A DNA stretch of 64,000 nt from Prauserella endophytica (GCF_005146945.1 NZ_SWMS01000008.1:239906-303905), one strand, 5' to 3'. Counted from the stretch's first letter, positions 51,995-61,356 are shown. Numbers and translations are program-made. The notes: generated from the letters alone by a model not told the origin.

Positions 51995-52033
51995 AAGCCT
52001 TCCTCGTCTTACTGATCGGGTCGCGCCGCCAGT

Positions 52034-52072
52034 GCCTTACAGTGACTGACCGACGGTCAGTCACTGTAAGGC
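52034..52072. promoter_or_regulatory. Perfect 39-bp palindrome upstream of the ABC pair
   Basis: Nineteen-base arms (GCCTTACAGTGACTGACCG and its exact complement) flank a single central base, 40 bp upstream of ATG 51994. The TGACTGACCG half-sites are of the kind bound by TetR-family dimers. It overlaps the iron box by 6 bp, so two regulators may act here. No tetR gene is directly adjacent; 52417 encodes an AraC protein and 55205 a TetR. Confidence 0.65.
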
Positions 52073-52085
52073 TAGTCTAACCTAA
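52067..52085. promoter_or_regulatory. Iron box (IdeR/DmdR-type operator)
   Basis: TAAGGCTAGTCTAACCTAA matches the actinobacterial iron-repressor consensus TTAGGTTAGGCTAACCTAA at 16 of 19 positions and lies upstream of the ABC pair. It predicts repression when iron is sufficient. This is the main argument that the exporter-fold pair handles a siderophore. Confidence 0.65.
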
Positions 52086-52240
52086 GGTCAACTCCCGGCC
52101 GGGTGGTGTGTTCCCGAAGAAAAGCGAGCCCCCGGCCGTCACAGGCGCAGGCTCGATTGCGCTCTGGTCCCGCTATGCCGGAGCCCGTGGTATCCGGAGT
52201 GACGGCATGATCATCCTGCGGGGCGGTAGGCCTCTTCCCG

Positions 52241-52266
52241 GCCCAGATCGAAAACTCGATCTGGGC
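52241..52266. terminator. Hairpin between the AraC gene and the ABC operon
   Basis: GCCCAGATCGA and TCGATCTGGGC form a perfect 11-bp stem with a 4-nt AAAC loop, about 150 bp beyond the AraC stop on its strand. It is a probable terminator for the AraC transcript. The rest of 52086-52416 shows no gene. Confidence 0.5.
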
Positions 52267-52416
52267 AGCGAAGTCCTCTCGTCACACTTCATCCTCGAAC
52301 CAGAACGAAGAGGGCGGTGGACGAACTCACCGTCTGCATTGAACAAGAGGTCATCGGGTCTTCAGTACACATTCAGCTGGAAAACCCGGGCGCGCTTCCG
52401 CAAAGCCCACGCAAGC

Positions 52417-53406
52417 TCAAACGGCTCTACGATCTCCGATCACAACCTCGGTGATGGCGGCGCCGTGATGGCGCCGGAACTCGCGCGGAGACATGCCGAA
52501 CTGTGCCTTGAACGTTCGGGCGAAGTGCGACGCGTCGTGGAACCCAAAGCGACTGCGAATCGCCGACACCGGTTCGTCCGCCAGGAGCGGATCAGTCAAC
52601 TCCCGGGCGCAGCGCTCGAGCCTGCGGGCGCGAATCCAAGCAGCCACAGTGGTCCCATGTCGCTGGAACGCCTTCTGCAGGTGCCGAGGCGAGACGTGCA
52701 GGGCAAGGGCGACACTGGTGGTGTCGAGTTCCTCCTCTCCAAGCCGTTGGTCGATCAATCGGCGAGCTGAGGAGAAGATCGCATGCGAGCTGGCGGTCCT
52801 CGCAGGGGACGGGAGTTCGGCGAGCACAGCGCCGACCAGTTCAACAAACGCGCTCTCGACCATTCGAATGGAGGCGCCGCCCATTAAGCCCGAACGACTC
52901 ATCTCCGCCATCATATGAGTAAGGAGCCGTGCTGGCATCGAACGACCGCTGATCCGCAGCGCGGTGAGTTGACCGATCTCTGCCTGCGGAAATGCGATCA
53001 GGGCTCGCGGAACCATGGCGACCCGCATTGCGAATGGCTCGTCGAAGGCGAGTGTGTACGGCTCGCTGGTGTCATAGATCACGAGGTCGCCGGGGAAAAG
53101 TGTCGCTGTCCGGGCACCTTGATCCACCCGCCCCATCCCTCGCAGCTGAAGGCTGAGTTTGACCGCGCGCGGGTCGCTGCGGGCGATGCTGGCTACGCTT
53201 CGCTCCACGGTCACACGGCGCCCGGAAACGTCGCTCACCTGAACCGATCGGTAGGCGACCGACGAAAGCGTCCCCCGGAAATCACGAGCATCGCTTGCCG
53301 ACTGGGTGCGAGCCGTGAGCGGTACGAACCCCTGGGAGATCACATCGTTCCACTCGAGTAGCCCGACAGGAGGCGCGGGTGCGTCACGAGTCTCTCGATC
53401 CACCAT
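52417..53406 (-). CDS. AraC-family transcriptional regulator
   Basis: The 329-residue regulator has an N-terminal AraC-binding-like (AraC_binding_2) domain with FPGDLVIYDTSEPYTLAFDEPF, and a C-terminal double helix-turn-helix: RLGEEELDTTSVALALHVSPRHLQKAFQRHGTTVAAWIRARRLERCARELTDP, then AIRSRFGFHDASHFARTFKAQFGMSPREFR. It sits next to the amidohydrolase gene in the same direction, with about 80 bp between them, and could control it. The effector is unknown. Confidence 0.87.
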   Translation of the reverse strand: MVDRETRDAPAPPVGLLEWNDVISQGFVPLTARTQSASDARDFRGTLSSVAYRSVQVSDVSGRRVTVERSVASIARSDPRAVKLSLQLRGMGRVDQGARTATLFPGDLVIYDTSEPYTLAFDEPFAMRVAMVPRALIAFPQAEIGQLTALRISGRSMPARLLTHMMAEMSRSGLMGGASIRMVESAFVELVGAVLAELPSPARTASSHAIFSSARRLIDQRLGEEELDTTSVALALHVSPRHLQKAFQRHGTTVAAWIRARRLERCARELTDPLLADEPVSAIRSRFGFHDASHFARTFKAQFGMSPREFRRHHGAAITEVVIGDRRAV

Positions 53407-53488
53407 GTCACCCTCCGGTACACGGGCTGCTTGTGGGCGCTTGCCTACCAGATGGTAGACAGTGTCGAGAGATTAGCCCCGCGTATAC

Positions 53489-54745
53489 TCACACCGCAAC
53501 CGCGTGGGTGCCTTTCACCAGCCGGCCACCGATCCAAACCTGCTCGACCACAGTCGGATCAGCGAGTCGGTGGGCCTCCGTCAGTGGGTTGATCGACAGC
53601 GCGATCATGTCCGCGTCGTATCCGGTGACGAGCTGGCCAGTCAACGGTGCCTGCGGTCCGAGCGTTGCCGGCCCCACGGCCGTCGCCGATCGGATCGCCG
53701 CGAGCGGGCTCATTCCGAGTCGTACCAACCGTTTCAGCTCAGCACCATGAGAACCCCAGCTCACCGGACTGGCGCCGAAGGCGTGGCTTGTCACCGCATC
53801 CGTTCCAAGAGCGACCTCAACTCCACGCTCGATCGCCCGCGCGATCGACTCGTTGTGCCGGGCCGCCGTCCGTTCTAGGGCGCTTCGCGCTTCGTCCGCA
53901 AGCCCCGGAATGCTAGTGAAATGTTCGACAACCCCGCATGTTGGCACAAGGATCGTTCCGGTCTCCCGCATCGCGTCGCACGCTTCGTCGTCGAGGTCGC
54001 TGCCGTGTTCAATGGTCCGAACCCCCGCTTGGACCGCAGCGAGGATGCCAGGACGCCCTACCGCGTGGGCCGCGACGATGCGATCCGCGAGCCCGGCGGT
54101 CTCGACGATCGCCCTGAGCTCCTCCGGCGTGAACTGCAGCTGACTTGGATTGTCGATGAGTGTGCCCATCGTGCCAGATGCGCACACCTTGATCAGTCGC
54201 GCAGATCGGCGCAGTTGCTCGCGCACCGCTCTCACGCAGTCCGAAACACCATCGCAGATCCTCGATTCGATTCGCACCCCGGGATCGCGCTCGCCAACCA
54301 GCCGCAACGGTAGGGACGGTACGTCCCCATGGCCGCCGGTCGGGGTAAGGATCGCACCCGCTCCATAGATCCGGGGCCCGACCACCGACCCCTCGTTGAC
54401 CGCCTCGGCGAGGTCGACGCCCAACCCCCCGAGGTCTCGGATCGAGGTGACACCCGCGTCGAGGGCCGCCCGAAGATCAGCGACCGATCGAGCAGCTCGC
54501 ACAGCTACAGGCGTCAGGGCGATGGCGACGTGATCAAGCATCTTCGCTCCGAGGAGATGCGCGTGGGCATCCCAAAGGCCAGGCATAAGGGTATGAACCC
54601 GCGCCTCGGCCGGTTCAGCGGTGACCTCGTCGGGCGCGTTCACCGTCGGACCTGCGTACACGATCTTGCCATCGGCCACCGTGAGGGTAGCGCCGGGGAC
54701 GGGTTCCCCGTCCCCGGGAATGAGCAGCTCCGCGTCAATGCGCAT
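53489..54745 (-). CDS. Amidohydrolase family protein
   Basis: The 418-residue enzyme has a type I amidohydrolase metal site: MPGLWDAHAHL (HxH), IKVCASG (bridging Lys), VAAHAVG and IEHGSDL (His ligands), and ALGTDAVTS (Asp). A C-terminal beta-sandwich segment (LVTGYDADMIALSINPL) completes it. Start ATG 54745 shares a TGATG junction with the upstream gene. It is related to the enzyme at 34915 but clearly a different subtype. It and the small protein before it form an operon that may also be under the TetR at 55205. Confidence 0.84.
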   Translation of the reverse strand: MRIDAELLIPGDGEPVPGATLTVADGKIVYAGPTVNAPDEVTAEPAEARVHTLMPGLWDAHAHLLGAKMLDHVAIALTPVAVRAARSVADLRAALDAGVTSIRDLGGLGVDLAEAVNEGSVVGPRIYGAGAILTPTGGHGDVPSLPLRLVGERDPGVRIESRICDGVSDCVRAVREQLRRSARLIKVCASGTMGTLIDNPSQLQFTPEELRAIVETAGLADRIVAAHAVGRPGILAAVQAGVRTIEHGSDLDDEACDAMRETGTILVPTCGVVEHFTSIPGLADEARSALERTAARHNESIARAIERGVEVALGTDAVTSHAFGASPVSWGSHGAELKRLVRLGMSPLAAIRSATAVGPATLGPQAPLTGQLVTGYDADMIALSINPLTEAHRLADPTVVEQVWIGGRLVKGTHAVAV

Positions 54746-55092
54746 CAGCGGGCTGACCAAGTAATCAGCGGTTCAGGCAGACCATAGGTCGGCGGGCCCT
54801 CGAGATCCGCCCCGGTGCATTCGCGCAGCCGCGACTTGAACCAGACGTCGAAGGGCCGCTTGGACGCAGCCATCAGCTCCGCGCTCTTGGCGAAATCGAG
54901 GCTTTCGATGTAGCCGATCAGGGTCGCACCCTCCTCACGGCCATCGAGGAACCAGTGCTCCTTTACGATGCCAAGCGCGGCTTGGGAGTCAGCGAGCTCA
55001 TCGAGCCGGTCCGGAAGCTCGTTGCTCAGAAACTTCCGTGTGTCGTCCACACGGTCCGGCTGCACGGGAAGCGACAGGCAGATGTAGTCCAT
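54745..55092 (-). CDS. Small conserved protein, unknown function
   Basis: This 115-residue soluble protein begins MDYICLSLPVQPDRVDDTRKFLSNELPDRLDE and contains VKEHWFLDGREEGATLIGYIESLDFAKSAELMAASKRPFDVWFKSRLREC. The ferredoxin-like alternation of strands and helices, with an EHWFLDG strand, recalls small monooxygenase-like domain proteins, but I cannot assign it. The stop overlaps the amidohydrolase start (TGATG), so they are translated together and probably act on the same compound. Confidence 0.7.
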   Translation of the reverse strand: MDYICLSLPVQPDRVDDTRKFLSNELPDRLDELADSQAALGIVKEHWFLDGREEGATLIGYIESLDFAKSAELMAASKRPFDVWFKSRLRECTGADLEGPPTYGLPEPLITWSAR

Positions 55093-55204
55093 GTTTGCTC
55101 CAATCGTCGTCGACGTCGAAGCGACGCCGTTCGGAACCAATACTGGTCGGACACCCACCTAGTGAGTTGACTCGCAGCGACCTAATCTTGTGCAGAACGC
55201 GACC

Positions 55205-55822
55205 TCAATGCCCGGTCGAGGAAGCAGGCGTGAGCAGCGCCCGGATTGCTCGCATCGATGGCGGGGGCGTGTCTTGCGACGGCCAAGTCGACCATCCGGT
55301 GATCGCCGCGAGAAGCAGGTCGGTGACCGCCTCAACGTCGAAACCGGACGGAAGTCTCCCCATATGGACGGCCCGCTGAAGGGCGACCTCGGTGACCGAG
55401 CGCCACGCGGCGTGCCTGTCACCGAGACGCGCCGCCAGCAAAGGATCCGTACGGCTTTGCCGGATCAGTTCCCCCAGCACGACACCGATGTCGGGGCGTG
55501 AGGCGAACCGCTCGTGCGTCACCTCGAGGACGCGGACAAGATCACCGACCGGATCCGCACTTGCGGGATCCAACTCGATCCCAGTCAGGATCTCATGATC
55601 GAGAGCATAATCGACCACAGCCGCCAGCAGGTCGCCCTTCGTGGCGAAATGGTGATGAAGACTGGGATGGCTCACACCGACACGTTGAGCGAGGTCGCGC
55701 ATTCGAAGCCCGCCGATCCCGTTCTCAGCGACGACCGCCAACGCGCAGCGCAGGATCGTCTCGCGCCGACCGCCAGGTTGAGGGCGCTGGCCTGGTGATT
55801 CACTTCGTCGCTCGACTGCCAC
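55205..55822 (-). CDS. TetR-family transcriptional regulator
   Basis: The 205-residue repressor has a standard N-terminal helix-turn-helix (RETILRCALAVVAENGIGGLRMRDLAQRVGVSHPSLHHHFATKGDLLAAVVDYAL) and a helical ligand-binding domain with VLGELIRQSRTDPLLAARLGDRHAAWRSVTEVAL. It lies 110 bp upstream of the small protein/amidohydrolase operon in the same direction and is their most likely regulator. The ligand is unknown. Confidence 0.85.
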   Translation of the reverse strand: MAVERRSESPGQRPQPGGRRETILRCALAVVAENGIGGLRMRDLAQRVGVSHPSLHHHFATKGDLLAAVVDYALDHEILTGIELDPASADPVGDLVRVLEVTHERFASRPDIGVVLGELIRQSRTDPLLAARLGDRHAAWRSVTEVALQRAVHMGRLPSGFDVEAVTDLLLAAITGWSTWPSQDTPPPSMRAIRALLTPASSTGH

Positions 55823-56700
55823 GAAACGACGTTACACCGAGGCCGTTCGCGAGCTGCCAGGAATCGTGCGGCGACGGCAAAGTCAAGCTGGCACCGGTCC
55901 GACTGACGTCGGCGTCAAATCGCGGACTCGAACCCGGCTGCCACTGAGCGGCAGCCGCCCCTTGGTGTGTCGTGAGCGGCGCGTGCACTGTGGTCTGCGG
56001 AAACACCAATGACCGCAAGGGGAAATCATGTCTTGGGACACGCGCGAGTCGGTGCGCTTGGCGATGTCGAGCTGACATACCGCGTCGTCGGTGACGGCGC
56101 CGAGCCCGCGTCGGGAAAGTAGCGACCGCAGCCGAGCAGGTCCCGTTTCTTACAACGGTTAACCCAGGACTCGGCCGTCCCCGACGGACGCGACATCGAG
56201 CGCGAACCGTCCCACTTCCAGCGATGCAAGTGCACGCCGCCGGAACTCAAGCGGGTAAACTCTCGGTACGGCACACGATGTCCATCACGAGATCGTCGAA
56301 CCCTGCCTCTCCCTCACTCCCGTATCCATCACCGGCTTGCGCGGCGACCTTGTGGGCTGCGGCGGCTGCTTCGGGGTGGGCGGCGGCGTCGTTGCCTGCC
56401 CGGCGAGCCTGGAAGGCGTGCCGCGGCGTCCGGGCCAAGGTTTTGGCGGTGCGTGCCGCGCGCGTGGCTTCGTGCGCTGAGCACCGAGCCGTTGCGGCGG
56501 ACGCTCTTGCACGTGCGGTCTCGGCTTCTGCGACGTTGGCGTAACTGCCACTTCGTCGGCGGCGCTCGCCGCACGGTCGGCGCCGTTCGGCGCGTTGGCC
56601 GTGATGGCGAGTCTGGGACGCAGGCACCTCTGGGCGTGATGTGTTCAATTCCGACGAATCGGGCATCCCTGGATCGCAAGCCGGAACCGGGCACGAAGGA
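55823..56700. other. Debris region: hydrolase fragment, IS3-like remnant, decayed frames
   Basis: Between the TetR and universal stress genes only fragments appear. Around 56028-56120 rightward frames give LGDVELTYRVVGDGAEPAS, the beginning of an alpha/beta hydrolase. At about 56125-56262 leftward frames give YPLEFRRRAL and AESWVNRCKKRDLLGCG, like the N-terminal HTH of an IS3-type transposase broken by a frameshift. At 56247-56580 a leftward frame is alanine-rich with no recognised family. No intact gene is supported. Confidence 0.45.
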
Positions 56701-56708
56701 TGAGAGGA

Positions 56709-57632
56709 ATGACGAACTCAGCTCCTACGCAGGGGCCGGTTGTGGTCGGCTTCGACGGGTCGGACGGCGCCGGACTGGCACTGCGCTGGGCCGTGGCCGA
56801 AGCGGCCCGGCGGGATCGGCGCCTGCTCATCGCGCAGGTCTTCGAGTGGGCGCCACCGGCCGTGGAGGACCGGGTCACGGCGGCCGACTTCGACGGCGAG
56901 CTGATCCGCCGGCACGCCAGGCAGCTGCTCGAGGATGCCGCCGACGAGTGTCGCCGCATGGCTCCGGAGGTCACCGTTGAAACGGCGGCTCCCGAGGGCC
57001 CGGCCGCGGCGACGCTGGCCCGCGTTGCAGCCGATCGCGAGGCCCCGCTACTGGTGATCGGTTCATCCGGTATCAGCGCCTTGCCCCGCGTGTTGCTCGG
57101 ATCCACAGCAGCTGACCTGGCCCGCTCGGTGGACGTGCCGTTGGTCGTGGTCCGGACGGGGCCTGACGGCGACGAGTTGGACACCGAGGTCGCCGACCAC
57201 GCACCGGTGATCGTCGGCGCGGACGGTTCGGCGAACAGCGATCCGGCCGTGGGATTCGCGTTCGACTTCGCCCACCGCCACGGTGTCCCGCTGCGTGCCG
57301 TGCACGCCCTCTCGGATCTCCCGCCGAACCTGCTGACCACCGGACCCGTGGCCGGCCTCGGTCCACAGGTCGGGAAGGGCGGCATGCAGCCGGGAGTGTC
57401 ACGGCAGCTCGACCAGCACGGGACCGCGTATCCCGATGTCGATGCCACACTGGCCGAGGTGCCGAATCCGCCCGCTCATGCCCTGCTGGACGCTGCCCAG
57501 GATGCGCGGCTGCTCGTGGTCGGCAGCCACGGCCGCGGCCGTGTCCGCCGTGCTTTCCTCGGGTCGGTCAGCCACGCCGTGCTGTACCACGCTCCGTGCC
57601 CGGTCGCGGTGCTGCGGTCCGACAGGCCGTGA
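56709..57632 (+). CDS. Universal stress protein, two USP domains
   Basis: The 307-residue protein has two UspA domains (about 10-145 and 163-300). The first opens PVVVGFDGSDGAGLALRWAVAEAARR and holds VIGSSGISALPRVLLGSTAADLARS; the second has PVIVGADGSANSDPAVGFAFDFA and VVGSHGRGRVRRAFLGSVSHAVL. The G-2x-G-9x-G(S/T) pattern predicts ATP binding in both. I chose ATG 56709, with GAAGG at proper distance, over 56700. Tandem USPs are common in actinomycetes under hypoxia or stress control. Confidence 0.88.
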   Translation: MTNSAPTQGPVVVGFDGSDGAGLALRWAVAEAARRDRRLLIAQVFEWAPPAVEDRVTAADFDGELIRRHARQLLEDAADECRRMAPEVTVETAAPEGPAAATLARVAADREAPLLVIGSSGISALPRVLLGSTAADLARSVDVPLVVVRTGPDGDELDTEVADHAPVIVGADGSANSDPAVGFAFDFAHRHGVPLRAVHALSDLPPNLLTTGPVAGLGPQVGKGGMQPGVSRQLDQHGTAYPDVDATLAEVPNPPAHALLDAAQDARLLVVGSHGRGRVRRAFLGSVSHAVLYHAPCPVAVLRSDRP

Positions 57633-57897
57633 CCGCCGTCGATAGCGGGCCCATCAACGGGGTCGTTCGTGCGGCTGCCCCGGCGGGCTGACGGTGCCAT
57701 TGCCACGGTCTAGTGGCATCGCGGGGCGGGTGTGACACGGCCACGACGTGGTAGCCGTAAGGAAGCACGGAAGGAGCTTGTCGGCACGCGCGAGAAACAA
57801 GCGGCAACACCTTTCGCTGGACAGCCTCGGCCACGAGGGCGCCGAGTCGTTCGCGTTGTCGGCCCATCAGGACAGGAACACAGGACGGAGGAACCAC

Positions 57898-58236
57898 GTG
57901 TCCGGCCATACCAACTCACCGCTGCCCGGCTACGATCATCTGCCGCAGAGCAGCATTCAACACCGGATCCGGTCTCTCGACAAAGATCAGCTCGCCGCGT
58001 TACGGGAGTACGAGCGCGCGCACGCGGGACGTCCCGCTGTGCTCGACATGATCGCGGCGCGAGTGGAGCAGCTCGAGCAGGGAGCCAGTCCCTCGCCCGG
58101 CGATCAGGAGCGCCAGCCGGAGGTACCGCCGGCTCCGGACGGCACGTCGCCGGTCGGCTGGTCCACGTCCGCCGAACCGACCGCGCCACCACGGCACGGC
58201 CGGTACGACCAGACGTCACGTCGCGAGCGGCCCTGA
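57898..58236 (+). CDS. Small acidic protein (DUF8129-like)
   Basis: GTG 57898, preceded by GGAGG, opens 112 residues: NSPLPGYDHLPQSSIQHRIRSLDKDQLAALREYERAHAGRPAVLDMIAARVEQLEQGASPSP. This matches a small conserved actinobacterial domain with LPxYDHLPxxSLxHRIRxLdxxqL, followed by a disordered proline-rich tail. Its function is not known to me; it often lies near stress genes, and here it follows the universal stress protein by 266 bp. Confidence 0.7.
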   Translation: MSGHTNSPLPGYDHLPQSSIQHRIRSLDKDQLAALREYERAHAGRPAVLDMIAARVEQLEQGASPSPGDQERQPEVPPAPDGTSPVGWSTSAEPTAPPRHGRYDQTSRRERP

Positions 58237-58479
58237 CGTCCAACCCGGTGGATCGCCGGGTGGCCGACGCCGCCGGGCCATTGAGTGACACACACGCTGC
58301 CGATGCCCCTGCGCGTTCCGCCCGAGGCCGGTGAGCAGTTCGTGGCAGGCTCGTTCGCGCCGGCGGCAAGTCCGCCCAGGCGCCGGCTGGCGGCCACCGA
58401 CCACCAACGCGTCGCGCGCTGCCCACCGTGGGCACGGCGCTGGTCCTGTTGTTCGCGGCGGGGTGTCCCTATGTGGTTT

Positions 58480-58993
58480 TCAAGCCGCCGCGGACGTGGC
58501 CTTGGGTTGCGGGGGTTCGGTAGTAGGTGCGGTTGCGGAGCATGGCGAAGAGCACGTCGCAGCGGCGGCGGGCCAGGCAGATGAGGGCGGCGTTGTGTTT
58601 CTTGCCCTCGGCTCTCTCGCAAGTCGTAGTAGGCCCTGCTGGTCGGGTCGTGCAGGGCGGCGAATGCGGCCAGGAAGAACGCCCGTTCGAGCTTGCGGTT
58701 GCCGGTGCGGGCGGGGTGTTCGCCCTTGAACGAGCTGCCGGAAGTGCGGGTGACGGGGGGCGATTCCAAGCCGGAGAAGTATTCCCGCACCAGGGACCGG
58801 AGCTCGTTGGATACCCTGGTGCGCCGCCAAATCGCGTCCTGGTGGCCGCGAGCCAGCACAGCGATGATCCGGGCCAGTCCGGTGTCGGAGGGCAGCGGCC
58901 GGTGAGCATGCATATCGGTGCACAGGATGTTGGCCAGCGTCATCGCGTCCGCGTGATCGGACTTCGATTGCGGGACCGTTCGGCACCCATTAG
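58480..58993 (-). mobile_element. IS110-family transposase remnant
   Basis: Segments in shifted leftward frames read KSDHADAMTLANILCTDMHAHRPLPSDTGLARIIAVLARGHQDAIWRRTRVSNELRSLVREYF, then ARTGNRKLERAFFLAAFAALHDPTSRAYYDL, then KKHNAALICLARRRCDVLFAMLRNRTYY. These are consecutive parts of the IS110/IS116/IS902 transposase, but the N-terminus, part of the middle and the correct frame are missing. The element is dead. The 240 bp before it (58237-58480) shows nothing else I recognise. Confidence 0.7.
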
Positions 58994-59105
58994 TTCACGC
59001 GGCGGGGTGGTCCGGGAGTGCGGCCAGGTACGCGGCGTGCGCCTCGAGAGAGGCGCCGCCGCGGCGTAGCGGCTCGCCCACACACCGTCTCTGATCACGA
59101 TGCCG

Positions 59106-60308
59106 TCAGACACCTCTGCGGGTGCCGGTGGAGAGGTCGATGGCCTCAGCGGCATTCGACACCTTGGAGCTGAACCTGCTGAGGGTGGAGAGCAGGGGCG
59201 CCGCCTTGATGAGCAGATTGCGGGTCGCGATTCCCCAGCGCGAGCGTGGTGCGATGAAGGACAGTCCTGGGTCGGCGATCGCGTGGTTCGCCGCGACGAA
59301 CGGACGCATGCGTGCCTCGTACGCGGCAAGGGCGGTCTCGGGGCTGTCGTGTCGTGCCAGCTCTTCGGCGAGGACGTGGGCGCCGACGATGGCGAGGCTG
59401 GAACCTTGACCGGACATCGGCGAGGGGCAGTACCCGGCGTCGCCGACCAGTGTGACGCGGCCCTGGGACCAGCGGTCGATCTTGATCTGGGTGACCGAGT
59501 CGAAATAGAAGTCGGTGGCACGCTCCATCTCCGCCAGGATCGTGTCGGTCTCCCATCCCATCCCATCGAACGTGGACCGCAGATGTTCCTGTTGCAGAAC
59601 GGGATCGCGGCGATCGATCTCGGTCTCGTCGTTCACGCGATGCAGGAGCAGTGCCTTGGCGCCATCGGCGCGTGGGGTGTGGTACATCGCCGCGAGCCGG
59701 CCGGGGGTGTTGTACAGGCGCGCCTCGCGGTCGAGCTCCAGGGAGTTGGGCACGGTGAAGATGCTGACGTAGCTGCCAAGGAAGCGCCGGTAGGGAGCCT
59801 CCGGTCCGAACGCCAGACGTCGGACGTTGGAGTGCAGGCCGTCCGCTCCGACGACCAGATCGAACGTTCGTGGTTCGCCGCGCTCGAACGTGACGTCGAC
59901 GCCTCCGTCGTGTTGCGTCAGTGCGGTGATCGTGTCCTCGTACAGATACTCGGTGTCCGTATCGGCCGACTCGTGGAGGAGCCGCACGAGGTCACCGCGC
60001 AGCACTTCCAGTGAACGTTCGCCAGGAGCGACGGTGGATGTGTCGAAGCCGGAGATGATCCGACCGCGGGAGTCGACGAACCCGCCGCGGGCGATCTCGC
60101 TGGTTGTGGCGCGCAGGTTTTCGAGGATGCCCATCCGGTGAGCGACGTCGATCGCCGCGCCACGTACATCCACGGCATAGCCCCCAGAGCGGGGAGCTGG
60201 GGCTCGCTCGACGATCGTGCCGCGTATCCCGTGCTCGTGGAGCCAGTAGGCGAGCGCCGGCCCGGCGATGCCTGCGCCAGATATGAGGACCTCACGCGCG
60301 GCGGTCAT
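59106..60308 (-). CDS. FAD-dependent monooxygenase/oxidoreductase
   Basis: The 400-residue flavoprotein belongs to the PHBH-like class A group: the dinucleotide motif ISGAGIAGPALAYWLHEHG, the DG motif VVGADGLHSNVRRLAFG and the second FAD motif LVGDAGYCPSPMSGQGSSLAIVGA. Such enzymes hydroxylate aromatic compounds or inactivate tetracycline- and rifamycin-type drugs with NAD(P)H and oxygen. ATG 60308 overlaps the TetR stop by ATGA, so the regulator and enzyme are one unit and the repressor likely senses the substrate. The substrate is unknown. Confidence 0.86.
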   Translation of the reverse strand: MTAAREVLISGAGIAGPALAYWLHEHGIRGTIVERAPAPRSGGYAVDVRGAAIDVAHRMGILENLRATTSEIARGGFVDSRGRIISGFDTSTVAPGERSLEVLRGDLVRLLHESADTDTEYLYEDTITALTQHDGGVDVTFERGEPRTFDLVVGADGLHSNVRRLAFGPEAPYRRFLGSYVSIFTVPNSLELDREARLYNTPGRLAAMYHTPRADGAKALLLHRVNDETEIDRRDPVLQQEHLRSTFDGMGWETDTILAEMERATDFYFDSVTQIKIDRWSQGRVTLVGDAGYCPSPMSGQGSSLAIVGAHVLAEELARHDSPETALAAYEARMRPFVAANHAIADPGLSFIAPRSRWGIATRNLLIKAAPLLSTLSRFSSKVSNAAEAIDLSTGTRRGV

Positions 60309-60964
60309 CGGACGTGGTCCTTGCCTTTCCCTGCTGATGTGCTCGCCGGAGGGTTACCGGTGTTGGCTCGAAGGTGGGCTGAGCTGCGCCCGACACCCCG
60401 TTCGAGGACAGCGAGTGCGCGGTCGATGGAGACCATGACGGGGGTCGACGCTCCGCTGAGCGACCAGTGCCGCATTGCGCCCAGGATGCCGCCGACGAGG
60501 GCGTTCACCTGAACGTGCGCTTCCAGGTCGTCATCCTGAGACGAACTGATCACTCCCACCAGGTGGCGGGCCAGGGCGTCGGCGTGAAGGGTGAGGGCGG
60601 CCTCGATAGCGGGGTTGGCGTAGATGAGTTTCAGGCGGCGTTCGAGCTGCGCGAGCTCGCGCTCGGTCATGGCCTCGAAGCTGGCGTGCAGGACTTGCCG
60701 GATGGCGTCGATTGGGTCGAGCGAAACCAGCCGCCGCCGGATCGGCTCCATCGCGGACTCGTCGTGCTCGTCCCAGATGACGAGCATCTCCTTGGTGCCG
60801 AAGTACCGGTAAAGCGTTCTGGGCGCGAATGCCGCCGCGTTCGCGACCTCCTCGATCGTCACGGCGTCGTAGCCGCGCTCCTCGAACAGGTCGAGCGCCG
60901 TGTCCTGTATTCGGTGCATCGCGTCGCGCTTCTTGCGAGCCCGCAGTCCGGACCCTTCGTACAT
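60305..60964 (-). CDS. TetR-family transcriptional regulator
   Basis: The 219-residue repressor has its helix-turn-helix at residues 15-60 (RIQDTALDLFEERGYDAVTIEEVANAAAFAPRTLYRYFGTKEMLV), then a helical domain with an acyl-CoA regulator-like MftR_C style end. I chose ATG 60964 (MYEGSGLRARKKRDAM) over an upstream codon. Its stop overlaps the FAD monooxygenase start. It diverges from the small HTH gene at 61120 across about 155 AT-richer bases. Confidence 0.87.
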   Translation of the reverse strand: MYEGSGLRARKKRDAMHRIQDTALDLFEERGYDAVTIEEVANAAAFAPRTLYRYFGTKEMLVIWDEHDESAMEPIRRRLVSLDPIDAIRQVLHASFEAMTERELAQLERRLKLIYANPAIEAALTLHADALARHLVGVISSSQDDDLEAHVQVNALVGGILGAMRHWSLSGASTPVMVSIDRALAVLERGVGRSSAHLRANTGNPPASTSAGKGKDHVR

Positions 60965-61119
60965 GGCGGCTCCTTCTGTCAAGGCGTACTGCGTGCTTGA
61001 CACCGAGTCGCACGCGCACCACGTTAGACAGTAGCAGCCTAAAGGCAGTCACTGCCACAAAGATCAGCAATTAGGAAACCTGAGTTGACAAAAGCCGGGT
61101 AGCAACATAGGTTGCTTAA

Positions 61120-61356
61120 ATGAGTTCGCAAGTGACACCGCCAACGGGTGGAGTGGCAGACGAGCTAGCCGCCGTGATCGCCCTCCGTGAGCTGGCCGAC
61201 CGACTCGAGGATGCCGCCGTGGAGCGTGCGATGCGCCAGGGCTGGGCTTGGGGTCAGGTCGCCGAGGCGTTGGGTGTGACCCGACAGGCTGTCAACAAGA
61301 AGCACCTGCGGCGCCTGGTCGCCGCAGGTGTTGAACTGAGGAGGAGAAATGGCTGA
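61120..61356 (+). CDS. Small helix-turn-helix protein
   Basis: The 78-residue protein carries one HTH: ADRLEDAAVERAMRQGWAWGQVAEALGVTRQAVNKKHLRRL. The pattern fits a homeodomain-like (AsnC/sigma-4-like) DNA-binding helix pair, and the remainder is short polar sequence. It overlaps the Clp-N gene by 8 bp, so the two are translated together. It may regulate that gene and the exporter downstream, since they follow in the same direction. Confidence 0.78.
   Translation: MSSQVTPPTGGVADELAAVIALRELADRLEDAAVERAMRQGWAWGQVAEALGVTRQAVNKKHLRRLVAAGVELRRRNG

Noticed and set aside
55910..55945. tRNA-like sequence (GGTTCGAGTCC on the minus strand)
   Set aside because: It resembles a T-loop, but the flanking stem does not pair and no acceptor or anticodon arm is visible.
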